The notes under the pieces were generated by a model. That model did not search any database and was not told the DNA's origin. It saw only the letters and a list, made by a program, of their open reading frames with translations. Of a stretch of 21,396 bases of DNA, positions 7,176 to 14,518 are shown piece by piece. The position numbers and the translations under genes are program-made. The stretch spans positions 1-21,396 of the forward strand of contig JANOBJ010000307.1 in assembly GCA_031411575.1 (NCBI GenBank), read 5' to 3'. Within the stretch, counting starts at the first letter, position 1. Each line of letters opens with the position of its first letter. This DNA comes from JANOBJ01 sp031411575 (GTDB lineage: Bacteria > Pseudomonadota > Gammaproteobacteria > Burkholderiales > Burkholderiaceae_C).

Positions 7176-8447
7176 TCAACCTTCGGCCGCGCGCTTCCAG
7201 GCTTCGGCCGCGGCCACCGGATCTTCGCGTTTCTCGGCCAGCTCGGCCAGCGCGCGCCAGGCCTTGCGGTGCAGCCCGGTGTCCTGCAGGCCCAGTGCGG
7301 CCTGGGTGAGCAGCAGCTGGGCCTTGCCCCACAGCTGGCGCTGCAGGCACGCCATTCCGGCCAGGTACTGCAGGTTGGGGTCGCGCGGGTTCTTTTGCTG
7401 CGCCGCCTCCAGGCGTGCCAGCCAGGCGCCGTCCAGCGAGGCAAAGCCCGATTCAAGCGCGCGAACCAGCTTGAAGCGCTGTTGCTCGCCCAGCGTGCTG
7501 CCAGGTTCAACCATGCGCTCCCACGCGGGCAGCAGCCAGGCACGCGCCAGGGCCGGGTCGCCCTGCAGCGCCATCAGCCGCTGCGCTGCGTGGATCGCCA
7601 GTTCGGGCATGGCCCGCTCGCTGGCTTCCAGGAAATTCCAGGCGCGCTGCAGCTGGGCCGTGTCGTGCGCGCCGCTCAGCAGTTCGGTGGCCAGGCCACG
7701 CACGATGCTCTGGGCTGCAGGCGCCGAGAACGCGCGGTGCTTGGCCAGCAGGCGCGCGGTTTCCAGCGCCTCCAGCGTCTGGTGCGCCAGCCGCGCCGCC
7801 TTGAGCTTGATGCGCAACGCCAGCGTGCGGCGCGCGGCGCCCTGCGGCAGCTCACCCAGCCAACCCAGCGCGGCCTGGGCGTCGCGATCATCCAGCGCCC
7901 AGCGGGCGGCGCGCATGTGCGCGCCTTCGCGCAGGTCGGCGTGCGAGCCGGTTCGGGCCACGCTGTGTTCGAGTGCGCGTTCCAGGTGCTCGTCGCGCCC
8001 GGCCTTGTCCTGCAGCGCCTGCGCGCTTTCGGCGGCCACCAGGTGCGACAGTGCGCGCAACTGGGCACCGTTGGCCGGCTTCTCGCCGGCGGCCTTGAGC
8101 GCGCGTTCCTGCGCCAGCGCAGCCTCGGCCGACTTGCGCGCCCGGATGAAGCGCCCGCCCATCAGGTAGGACAGCGCGTCTACCAGCGAAACATGCAGCG
8201 CGCGCTCTTTTTGCTGCAGGCGCCAGCGCCGGGCCTCGCGCGGCAGCTCAAACAGCGCCGACAGCGCGCGCAATGCCGCGTACAGCAGCACAAACGAGCC
8301 GGCCAGCAGCAGCACCACCAGGTTGAGCGACAGGTCCACCCGGTACGGCGGCCAGAACACCGTGACGGTGGCCTGGTTGTTGCCCGCGAACAGCGCCGCC
8401 GCCACGGCAATACCGAACAGCGCGAGGAGCCAGGCCGAGGCGCGCAT
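7176..8447 (-). CDS. hemY: HemY, TPR-containing inner-membrane protein of heme synthesis
   Basis: This 423-residue protein has the HemY layout: two N-terminal membrane helices (about 5-21 and 41-62) joined by a short loop with FWPPYRVDLS, followed by a cytosolic all-helical domain rich in Ala, Leu and Arg that fits tetratricopeptide-like repeats. HemY of proteobacteria (unrelated to the Bacillus protoporphyrinogen oxidase of the same name) is genetically linked to late tetrapyrrole synthesis and is thought to scaffold enzymes; its biochemical role is not settled. It is the last gene of the hemCDXY cluster, 108 bp after hemX. That gap has no evident gene or clear terminator. Confidence 0.88.
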   Translation of the reverse strand: MRASAWLLALFGIAVAAALFAGNNQATVTVFWPPYRVDLSLNLVVLLLAGSFVLLYAALRALSALFELPREARRWRLQQKERALHVSLVDALSYLMGGRFIRARKSAEAALAQERALKAAGEKPANGAQLRALSHLVAAESAQALQDKAGRDEHLERALEHSVARTGSHADLREGAHMRAARWALDDRDAQAALGWLGELPQGAARRTLALRIKLKAARLAHQTLEALETARLLAKHRAFSAPAAQSIVRGLATELLSGAHDTAQLQRAWNFLEASERAMPELAIHAAQRLMALQGDPALARAWLLPAWERMVEPGSTLGEQQRFKLVRALESGFASLDGAWLARLEAAQQKNPRDPNLQYLAGMACLQRQLWGKAQLLLTQAALGLQDTGLHRKAWRALAELAEKREDPVAAAEAWKRAAEG

Positions 8448-8555
8448 ACCGGCTCAGGCCTCTCGCAGGGCTGTATCAGGGCGGGCTTGCGACCTTCCGG
8501 ACGGCAGCAAACCCCAGCGCTGACGGGTGTGCGGGCGCATGGTGGCGAACATCCC

Positions 8556-9650
8556 CTAACGCCCTGCCGCCGCGGTAGACAGCGCGGCCAGGGTTTCGTC
8601 AATACGCGGCAGTTCGGCGGTTTTCATCTGCGCCTGGACCTGTTGCAACAGGCCCGCCGCCGACTGCGTCTTGCGCGAGGCGGGATCAAAGTATTTGTTC
8701 AGCATGGCGGACCCGGCGGCCAGGTCGGCGCGGGCGGATTCCATCTGGCGCGCCAGCAGACCCAGCCGCGCATTGAGCAGCTTGAACTTCAGGTTCTCGC
8801 GCAGGAAGAACGATTGTTCAGGCGACAGCAGCGCGGCTTCGGGCTGCTCGATACGGCTCACCCGCAGCAGCGCGCGCGCTTCGGTCTGCACGCGCTGCAT
8901 GGCGCGCCCCCACCAGTTGGTGGCGGGCACCTCGGCCTCGGCGCCCCGACTGGCCGACAGCGGCAAGGCCACGGCATTGGCCACCGGCAAGTCGTCCGCC
9001 TGGCGAATCAGCTCGTCGAGCTTGACCAGCAGCCCCGGGGTGTCGGTGACGGCCGCTGCCTTGATGCGGTCGATGTCGCGGGCCAGCGCGCGCTGCAGCG
9101 GTGTGAGCCGTGGCTGCGCGGCGCGCACGATGCGCTGGTCAGCGGTGCGCAGGGCGGCCAGCAGCGGCTCGACGCTGCCCGTCAGCTGGGCCTGCTGCTG
9201 GGCCAGCCGCAGGGCGGATTCAATGTCCACCACCAGGTTTTCATCTCTCGAGCGCGACAGGCTCTGGATCAGGTCTTCCAGCTGGGTGCGCTGTAGCGCG
9301 ACCTCGCTGACACGGGCCTCGGCCATGGCCACGCGCGCCGCGGTTTCACGCACCACCTCCTGCGCCTGTTTGGACAGGGTGCGGGCCTCGGTGGCCAGCG
9401 CGGTGGCCTCGGCCGCCTGCCGGGCCAGCTGCTCCTGGATGCGCGACAGCTTGCGCCACAGCAGCCCGGTGGACAGCAGCGCGAGCGCCATCAGCGCCAC
9501 CGCCAGCCACACCATCGGCCGCAGCAGGCTGCGCCGGCGCGCGGGGGCCTCGGCCGCCGGCAGCACGGCTGCGGCCGGCACCAGGTCGCCGGGTGCGGCA
9601 GTCGCACCGGGATCGGGCAAGGCAGGTGGTACGGCGGCGTCGGGCGTCAT
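8556..9650 (-). CDS. hemX: HemX-like membrane protein
   Basis: A 364-residue protein with a Pro/Ala-rich cytosolic N-terminus (1-40), one membrane helix at about 45-65 (LLRPMVWLAVALMALALLS), a coiled coil at about 66-125 and a helical C-terminal domain. This matches the HemX family encoded next to hemD in proteobacteria. Although often labelled uroporphyrinogen-III C-methyltransferase, it has no SAM-binding methylase domain here, so that label should not be used for activity. The ATG overlaps the hemD stop (ATGA), which implies translational coupling. Confidence 0.88.
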   Translation of the reverse strand: MTPDAAVPPALPDPGATAAPGDLVPAAAVLPAAEAPARRRSLLRPMVWLAVALMALALLSTGLLWRKLSRIQEQLARQAAEATALATEARTLSKQAQEVVRETAARVAMAEARVSEVALQRTQLEDLIQSLSRSRDENLVVDIESALRLAQQQAQLTGSVEPLLAALRTADQRIVRAAQPRLTPLQRALARDIDRIKAAAVTDTPGLLVKLDELIRQADDLPVANAVALPLSASRGAEAEVPATNWWGRAMQRVQTEARALLRVSRIEQPEAALLSPEQSFFLRENLKFKLLNARLGLLARQMESARADLAAGSAMLNKYFDPASRKTQSAAGLLQQVQAQMKTAELPRIDETLAALSTAAAGR

Positions 9651-10453
9651 CCGGCCGATTCTATCGAGGCGATCACGTCGTCCAGGTTTGGCCGCGACTC
9701 CTGCACGGTGCCAAAACCGGCCTCGCGTGCGGCTTGCGCGATGCGTGGGTGGGTGGCCACGGCACGGGCGGCATCCCAGCGCTGGCCGGGTAGTGCGTCG
9801 CGCAGGTTGGCCACGGCCTCCGAGCTGCTGAACAGCCAGACCGAGCCATCGCTGGCCGCCTGCGCTGCCGCCGCCCGCTGCAGGGCGCTGAACACCGGCG
9901 GCCGGCGCTCGTAGGCCACCACAAAGCGGCTGGCGACGCCCACGGCATCCAGCTGCTGCGCCAGCCAGTCACGCCCGGCGCTGCGACCATGCGCGTCGCT
10001 GCCGCGCACGATCAGCACCGGCTGGCCCGGGTTCACGCCGGGCGCCACGAGGCGCCACAGCGCCTCGGAGTCGAACTGGGTGGCGTCGGGGCCCGGCGCG
10101 TCGATCGTGGTGGCCGGCAGCCCCGCCTGGCGCAGCGCGTCGCGGGTACCGGGCCCAGTTGCCCATGCTCTTGTTTTAATAGCATTAGATGACCAATGGA
10201 CGCGGACATCCGGCATATTTGATGCAAAAAAGTGCTCCACGGCGTTGCTGCTGACGAACATCGCCGCCTGGCAGCCCGCAAGGTCTGCCCAGGCCTGGCG
10301 CACCGGCTCGCTGTCGGCTGCCGGGGCGATCACGATCAGCGGCAGGACCACCGGCGCCAGGCCGCGCGCCGACAGATCGGCAGCCCAGCGCAGCGCCTCG
10401 CGCTCGGGCCGGGTCACGACCACGCGCACCGGGGCGGGCGCGACGGCGGTCAC
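9647..10453 (-). CDS. hemD: Uroporphyrinogen-III synthase
   Basis: HemD cyclises hydroxymethylbilane to uroporphyrinogen III with inversion of ring D. The frame is open far into hemC, but the family begins at VRVVVTRPE, so I chose the GTG at 10453, 4 bp after the hemC stop, giving 268 residues. Two alternating alpha/beta domains are visible: the first with FVSSNAVEHFF and ATGPGT, the second with VLIVRGSDAHGR, VAYERRPP and WLFSSSEAVANL. Near the junction after the first SSNAV helix, residues encoded by a family 2 repeat (10165-10207) are inserted before the ATGPGT strand. Overall sequence identity in this family is always low, so the assignment also rests on its position between hemC and hemX. 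Confidence 0.92.
   Translation of the reverse strand: MTAVAPAPVRVVVTRPEREALRWAADLSARGLAPVVLPLIVIAPAADSEPVRQAWADLAGCQAAMFVSSNAVEHFFASNMPDVRVHWSSNAIKTRAWATGPGTRDALRQAGLPATTIDAPGPDATQFDSEALWRLVAPGVNPGQPVLIVRGSDAHGRSAGRDWLAQQLDAVGVASRFVVAYERRPPVFSALQRAAAAQAASDGSVWLFSSSEAVANLRDALPGQRWDAARAVATHPRIAQAAREAGFGTVQESRPNLDDVIASIESAG
10165..10207 (-). repeat. Family 2 palindromic element, copy d, inside hemD
   Basis: On the minus strand it reads GTCCGCGTC, then GGTCATCT, then ATGCTA-TTAAAACAA-GAGCAT. The inverted repeat has one mismatch (5 of 6 pairs). It is translated in frame as VRVHWSSNAIKTRAW, in the same reading frame and with a similar peptide to the copy in the S49 peptidase. It falls in a loop between the SSNAV helix and the ATGPGT strand. 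Confidence 0.78.
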
Positions 10454-10457
10454 GGTG

Positions 10458-11360
10458 TCAATGCGCGCCGCCGGCCCGCAGCTTGGCCGCCACCTGTTCG
10501 CCCAGGGTGGCAGCGGTGGCGAGATCGGCCACTGCGTCGGCAGAGCGGGCGCGCACCAGAACGGCCGAGCCTTCGGGTTCACCCCAGGCGGCGTTGAGCT
10601 GCAGGTACTCGCCGGAGAAGGTGGCAAACGCGGCCAGCGGCATGGAGCAGCTGCCGCCCATGGCGCGGCTCACGGCACGCTCGGCCGTCACCGACAGCCA
10701 GGTGGTCTGGTGCGCCAGCGGCGACAGCGCCTCCACCAAATCAGCCCGGTCAGCCCGCACCTCGATGCCCAAAGCGCCCTGGCCGGCTGCGGGCAGCATC
10801 TCGGTGGGCTCGAACACGGCCCGGATGCGCTCGGCCAGGCCCAGCCTCTTCAAGCCCGCGGCAGCCAGGATGATGGCCGCGTACTGACCTTCGTCGAGCT
10901 TGCGCAGACGCGTATCGAGGTTGCCGCGCAGGGGTTCGATCTTCAAATCGGGGCGCAGCGCGCGCAGCAGCACCACGCGGCGCAGGCTGGAGGTGCCCAC
11001 CACGGCGCCGGGCGGCAACTCGGCAAGCGAGGCATGGTGCGGCGATACAAACGCGTCGCGCGGGTCTTCGCGCTCCATCACGCAGCCCAGCGCGAAGCCT
11101 TCGGGCAGGTCCATCGGCACATCCTTGAGCGAATGCACGGCGATATCGGCGCGGCCCTCCTCCAGCGCCACTTCCAGCTCCTTGACGAACAGGCCCTTGC
11201 CGCCGACCTTGGAGAGCGAGCGGTCCAGGATCTGGTCGCCGCGGGTGGTCATGCCCAGCAGCGTGACGCGGTGGCCGCGCTGCTCGAGCAGGGCCTTGAC
11301 ATGCTCCGCCTGCCACAGGGCAAGGCGGCTTTCGCGGGTGGCGATGGTGATGGCGCTCAC
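10458..11360 (-). CDS. hemC: Porphobilinogen deaminase (hydroxymethylbilane synthase)
   Basis: HemC joins four porphobilinogen units into hydroxymethylbilane, the substrate of HemD next door. The 300-residue protein is of usual length and shows TRESRLALWQA at 8-18, Asp80 in HSLKDVP (the catalytic aspartate, E. coli Asp84), the TSSLRR loop at 123-128, and Cys238 in GGSCSMPL, which carries the dipyrromethane cofactor. The start is a GTG at 11360 preceded by AGG about 8 bp upstream. It is the first gene of the cluster and divergent from ppc. Confidence 0.97.
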   Translation of the reverse strand: MSAITIATRESRLALWQAEHVKALLEQRGHRVTLLGMTTRGDQILDRSLSKVGGKGLFVKELEVALEEGRADIAVHSLKDVPMDLPEGFALGCVMEREDPRDAFVSPHHASLAELPPGAVVGTSSLRRVVLLRALRPDLKIEPLRGNLDTRLRKLDEGQYAAIILAAAGLKRLGLAERIRAVFEPTEMLPAAGQGALGIEVRADRADLVEALSPLAHQTTWLSVTAERAVSRAMGGSCSMPLAAFATFSGEYLQLNAAWGEPEGSAVLVRARSADAVADLATAATLGEQVAAKLRAGGAH

Positions 11361-11470
11361 GTCGTAACCTGTTTGTAATCAGAGTGTGGGGGTCGATGCT
11401 AGCATGGTGCTGCTCATAAATTAGGCACAGCCCGAGCCTTGCGCGTCTCTCCCCAACCCGGACCGAAACC
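11361..11470. promoter_or_regulatory. hemC-ppc divergent intergenic region with a 10-bp palindrome
   Basis: This 110-bp region must hold promoters for both genes. The only AT-rich patch is around 11415-11423 (CATAAATTA), a possible -10 on either strand, but no convincing -35 is visible. A perfect palindrome ATGCTAGCAT lies at 11396-11405; it could be an operator. It also equals the two arms of a family 2 element joined without the nine-base centre, which may be coincidence. Confidence 0.45.
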
Positions 11471-14400
11471 ATGACCACCGCCTCCCGCGAGCTACCCGCG
11501 CGAAAAGCCACCGAAGCCGCCCGCACCCCGGCGCGCGCCAAAGACAATGAGCGCCCGCTGGTCGAGGACATCCGCCTGCTCGGACGCATCCTGGGCGACG
11601 TCATCCGCGAGCAGGAAGGCGCCGAGGCGTTTGAGCTGATCGAGCAGATTCGCAAGCTGTCGGTGGCGTTCCGCCGGGACGCCGACCACGAGGCCGACAA
11701 GGCGCTGAAAAAGCTGCTCAAGAGCCTGTCGGGCGACCAGACGGTGAGCGTGATTCGCGCCTTCACCTACTTCAGCCATCTGGCCAACCTGGCCGAAGAC
11801 CGGCACCACATCCGCCGCCGCGCCATCCACGAACGTGCGGGCGACACGCAGGAAGGCAGCATCGAGGTGGCACTGGCGCGCCTGCGCTGGGCCGGCATCA
11901 CGCCCAAGACCATCGCGCAGACGCTCGATGCCGCGTTTGTGTCGCCCGTGCTCACGGCGCACCCGACCGAGGTGCAGAGGAAGAGCATCCTGGACGCCGA
12001 ACGCGACATCGCCCAGTTGCTGACGCAGCGCGACGAAATCAAGGCCCGCACCCTGCCCCGCGACGCCTTGGCGCCCCGCGAGCTGGCCGCCAATGAAGCC
12101 CAGATCCGCGCGCGCGTGATGCAGCTGTGGCAAACCCGGTTGCTGCGCTTCACCAAACTCACCGTGGCCGACGAGATCGAGAATGCGCTGAGCTACTACG
12201 AAGCCACTTTCTTGCGCGAGATACCGAAGCTGTACGCCGAACTCGAGGCGCACCTGGGCCAGCACCCGGTGGCAAGCTTCCTGCGCATGGGCCAGTGGAT
12301 CGGCGGCGACCGTGACGGCAACCCGAATGTGAGCGCGCAAACCCTGCAATACGCGCTGAAGCGACAGGCCGAGGTGGCGCTGCGGCACTACCTCACCGAA
12401 GTGCATTACCTGGGCGGTGAACTGTCGCTGTCGGCCATGCTGACCGACGTGTCCCCCGCGATGCAGGCACTGGCCGAGCGTTCGCCCGACACCAACGCGC
12501 ACCGGCAGGACGAGCCTTACCGGCGCGCCCTCACCGGCATGTACGCGCGGTTGGCCGCCACGCTGAAAAGCCTCACCGGCGGCGACGCGGCGCGCCACGC
12601 GGTGGCACCGCAAAACCCCTACCTGAAGGCCGAGGCGTTTCTGGACGACCTGCGGGTCATCCGGGCGTCGCTGCTGGCCCACCACGGCGAGGCGCTGGTG
12701 GCGCAGCGCCTGCACCCGCTAATCCGCGCGGTCGAGGTGTTCGGCTTTCACCTGGCCACGGTGGATTTACGCCAGAGCTCGGACAAGCATGAAGAAGTGG
12801 TGGCCGAGCTTCTGGCCGTGGCGCGGATCGAACCGCGCTACGCCAGCCTGCACGAAGACGCCAAGCGTGCGCTGCTGGTGCGCCTGCTCAACGATGCGCG
12901 CCCGCTGCGCGTGGTGGACGGGGTCTATTCGGCCCATACGCAGGGCGAGATCGCGATCTTCGAGACCGCCAAGCTGATGCGCGCGACCTACGGCGCCGAG
13001 GCGATCCGCCACTACATCATCAGCCACACCGAGACCGTGAGCGACTTGCTGGAGGTGCTGCTGCTGCAAAAAGAGGTGGGGCTGATGCGTGGCACGCTGG
13101 ACAGCCCCCACGCTGACGCTGCCCCCCGGGGGGGCTCCAGTGCCTTGGGGCGGCCCGGCGGCACTGGGGACAGCCCCCACGCTAACGCTGCCCCCCGAGG
13201 GGGCTCCAGTGCCTTGGGGCGGCCCGGCGGCACTGGGGACAGCCCCCACGCTGACGCTGCCCCCCGAGGGGGCTCCAGTGCCTTGGGGCGGCCCGGCGGC
13301 ACTGGGGACGCCGACGCGATCAATGACCTGATCGTCGTGCCGCTGTTCGAGACCATCGAAGACCTGCGCAATGCGGCTCCCATCATGCGGGCGTTTTACG
13401 CGCTGCCGGGCGTGGCACGGCTGGTGCAGCGTTCGGGCGCCGAGCAGGACATCATGCTGGGCTACAGCGACAGCAACAAGGACGGCGGTATCTTCACCAG
13501 CAACTGGGAGCTGTACCGGGCCGAAATTGCGCTGGTCGATCTGTTCGACGAACTGGCCAACAGTCACAACATCACGCTGCGCATGTTCCACGGCCGTGGC
13601 GGCACGGTCGGCCGGGGCGGCGGCCCAAGTTACCAGGCCATCCTGGCGCAGCCGCCCGGCACCGTGCGCGGCCAGATCCGCCTGACCGAGCAGGGCGAGG
13701 TGATCGGCTCCAAGTACGCCAACCCCGAGATTGGCCGCCGCAACCTGGAAACCCTGGTGGCGGCCACGCTGGAGGCCACGCTGCTGCAACCGACCAAGCC
13801 CGCGACCAAGGCTTACCTGGAAGCCGCCGAGCGACTGTCGCGCGCCAGCATGGCGGCCTACCGCGCCTTGGTGTACGAAACCCCGGGTTTCACCGACTAT
13901 TTCTTCGGTTCCACCCCGATCCGCGAGATTGCCGAGCTCAACATTGGTTCGCGCCCGGCCTCGCGCAAACCCTCGCAGCGCATTGAAGACCTGCGCGCCA
14001 TCCCCTGGGGCTTCAGCTGGGGCCAGTGTCGGCTGACGCTGCCCGGCTGGTACGGTTTTGGCACCGCCGTCGAGGCTTTCTTGAACGAAAAAGGCCACGG
14101 GTCCGCATCAGATGGTCATTTGTTGCTACAAAAAATGTACCGGCAATGGCCCTTTTTCCGCACGCTGCTGTCCAACATGGATATGGTGCTGGCCAAGAGC
14201 GACCTCGCGCTGGCATCGCGCTATTCCGAACTGGTGGGCGACGCGCGGCTGCGCAAGAAGGTCTTTGCCATGATTGAGGCGGAATGGCACCGCACGGCCG
14301 ACGCCCTGGCCCGCATCACCGGCGAGAAACAGCGGTTGGCCGGCAATACGGCGCTGCAGCGGTCAATCCGCCATCGGTTCCCCTACATCGACCCGTTGCA

Positions 14401-14518
14401 CCACCTGCAGGTAGAACTGGTGCGCCGTTACCGCGCAGGCCAGGCCGACGAGCGGGTGCAGCGCGGCATCCACATCTCGATCAACGGGATCGCCGCCGGG
14501 CTGCGCAACACGGGCTGA
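11471..14518 (+). CDS. ppc: Phosphoenolpyruvate carboxylase with a 69-residue repeat insertion
   Basis: PEP carboxylase makes oxaloacetate from PEP and bicarbonate to refill the TCA cycle. Key motifs are intact: His164 in VLTAHPTE, the active-site loop GYSDSNKDGG at 664-673, FHGRGGTVGRGGG from 706, and the C-terminal RNTG that ends the family and reaches the active site. The length is 1015 residues against roughly 880-950 for typical bacterial enzymes. Most of the excess is residues 544-612, three tandem 23-residue units encoded by a GC-rich repeat (13100-13306), placed in a loop between LLLQKEVGL and VVPLFETIEDL. A second inserted element lies at 14101-14146. With all motifs and the stop intact I judge the gene functional. 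No terminator with a T-run follows. Confidence 0.97.
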   Translation: MTTASRELPARKATEAARTPARAKDNERPLVEDIRLLGRILGDVIREQEGAEAFELIEQIRKLSVAFRRDADHEADKALKKLLKSLSGDQTVSVIRAFTYFSHLANLAEDRHHIRRRAIHERAGDTQEGSIEVALARLRWAGITPKTIAQTLDAAFVSPVLTAHPTEVQRKSILDAERDIAQLLTQRDEIKARTLPRDALAPRELAANEAQIRARVMQLWQTRLLRFTKLTVADEIENALSYYEATFLREIPKLYAELEAHLGQHPVASFLRMGQWIGGDRDGNPNVSAQTLQYALKRQAEVALRHYLTEVHYLGGELSLSAMLTDVSPAMQALAERSPDTNAHRQDEPYRRALTGMYARLAATLKSLTGGDAARHAVAPQNPYLKAEAFLDDLRVIRASLLAHHGEALVAQRLHPLIRAVEVFGFHLATVDLRQSSDKHEEVVAELLAVARIEPRYASLHEDAKRALLVRLLNDARPLRVVDGVYSAHTQGEIAIFETAKLMRATYGAEAIRHYIISHTETVSDLLEVLLLQKEVGLMRGTLDSPHADAAPRGGSSALGRPGGTGDSPHANAAPRGGSSALGRPGGTGDSPHADAAPRGGSSALGRPGGTGDADAINDLIVVPLFETIEDLRNAAPIMRAFYALPGVARLVQRSGAEQDIMLGYSDSNKDGGIFTSNWELYRAEIALVDLFDELANSHNITLRMFHGRGGTVGRGGGPSYQAILAQPPGTVRGQIRLTEQGEVIGSKYANPEIGRRNLETLVAATLEATLLQPTKPATKAYLEAAERLSRASMAAYRALVYETPGFTDYFFGSTPIREIAELNIGSRPASRKPSQRIEDLRAIPWGFSWGQCRLTLPGWYGFGTAVEAFLNEKGHGSASDGHLLLQKMYRQWPFFRTLLSNMDMVLAKSDLALASRYSELVGDARLRKKVFAMIEAEWHRTADALARITGEKQRLAGNTALQRSIRHRFPYIDPLHHLQVELVRRYRAGQADERVQRGIHISINGIAAGLRNTG
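13100..13306 (+). repeat. Three tandem 69-bp family 1 repeats in frame inside ppc
   Basis: Units start at 13100, 13169 and 13238, each exactly 69 bp (23 codons) and nearly identical; the second has AAC for GAC, and units two and three have CGAGGG where the first has CGGGGG. Each unit contains GCCCCC-CGA-GGGGGC (CGG centre in unit 1) and the hairpin CCAGTGCC / GGCACTGG around the loop TTGGGGCGGCCCGGC. The loop and GACAGCCCCCACG are shared with the repeats at 1-132. The encoded unit is DSPHADAAPRGG followed by SSALGRPGGTG. Confidence 0.95.
14101..14146 (+). repeat. Family 2 palindromic element, copy e, inside ppc
   Basis: It reads GTCCGCATC, GGTCATTTG, then TTGCTA-CAAAAAATG-TA followed by CCGGCAA, so the right arm carries extra bases compared with TAGCAA. 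Left-half alignment to copies b, c and d is gapless. It is translated as SASDGHLLLQKMY, one frame different from the copies in the peptidase, rne and hemD. It lies in a variable loop before the conserved WPFFRTLLSNMDM segment. Confidence 0.7.

Noticed and set aside
7128..9296. Long plus-strand open frame of 722 codons opposite hemY and hemX
   Set aside because: It is rich in Gln, Arg, Gly and Ala without any motif and mirrors the codon bias of the real minus-strand genes, which have recognisable family features and operon spacing.
8556..9650. Uroporphyrinogen-III C-methyltransferase activity for the hemX product
   Set aside because: No SAM-dependent tetrapyrrole methylase motifs are present; the protein is a membrane helix plus coiled coil, so only the HemX family name is used.
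9647..10627. hemD with an extra 58-residue N-terminus reaching into hemC
   Set aside because: The extra residues are Pro/Trp/Cys-rich and read the hemC 3' end in another frame. The family N-terminus (VRVVVTRPE) and a GTG 4 bp after the hemC stop support the start at 10453.
13100..13306. CRISPR array or minisatellite reading of the ppc repeats
   Set aside because: The units are directly adjacent 69-bp copies with no unique spacers, there are no cas genes, and the same sequence occurs dispersed at 1-132, so an interspersed palindromic element fits better.
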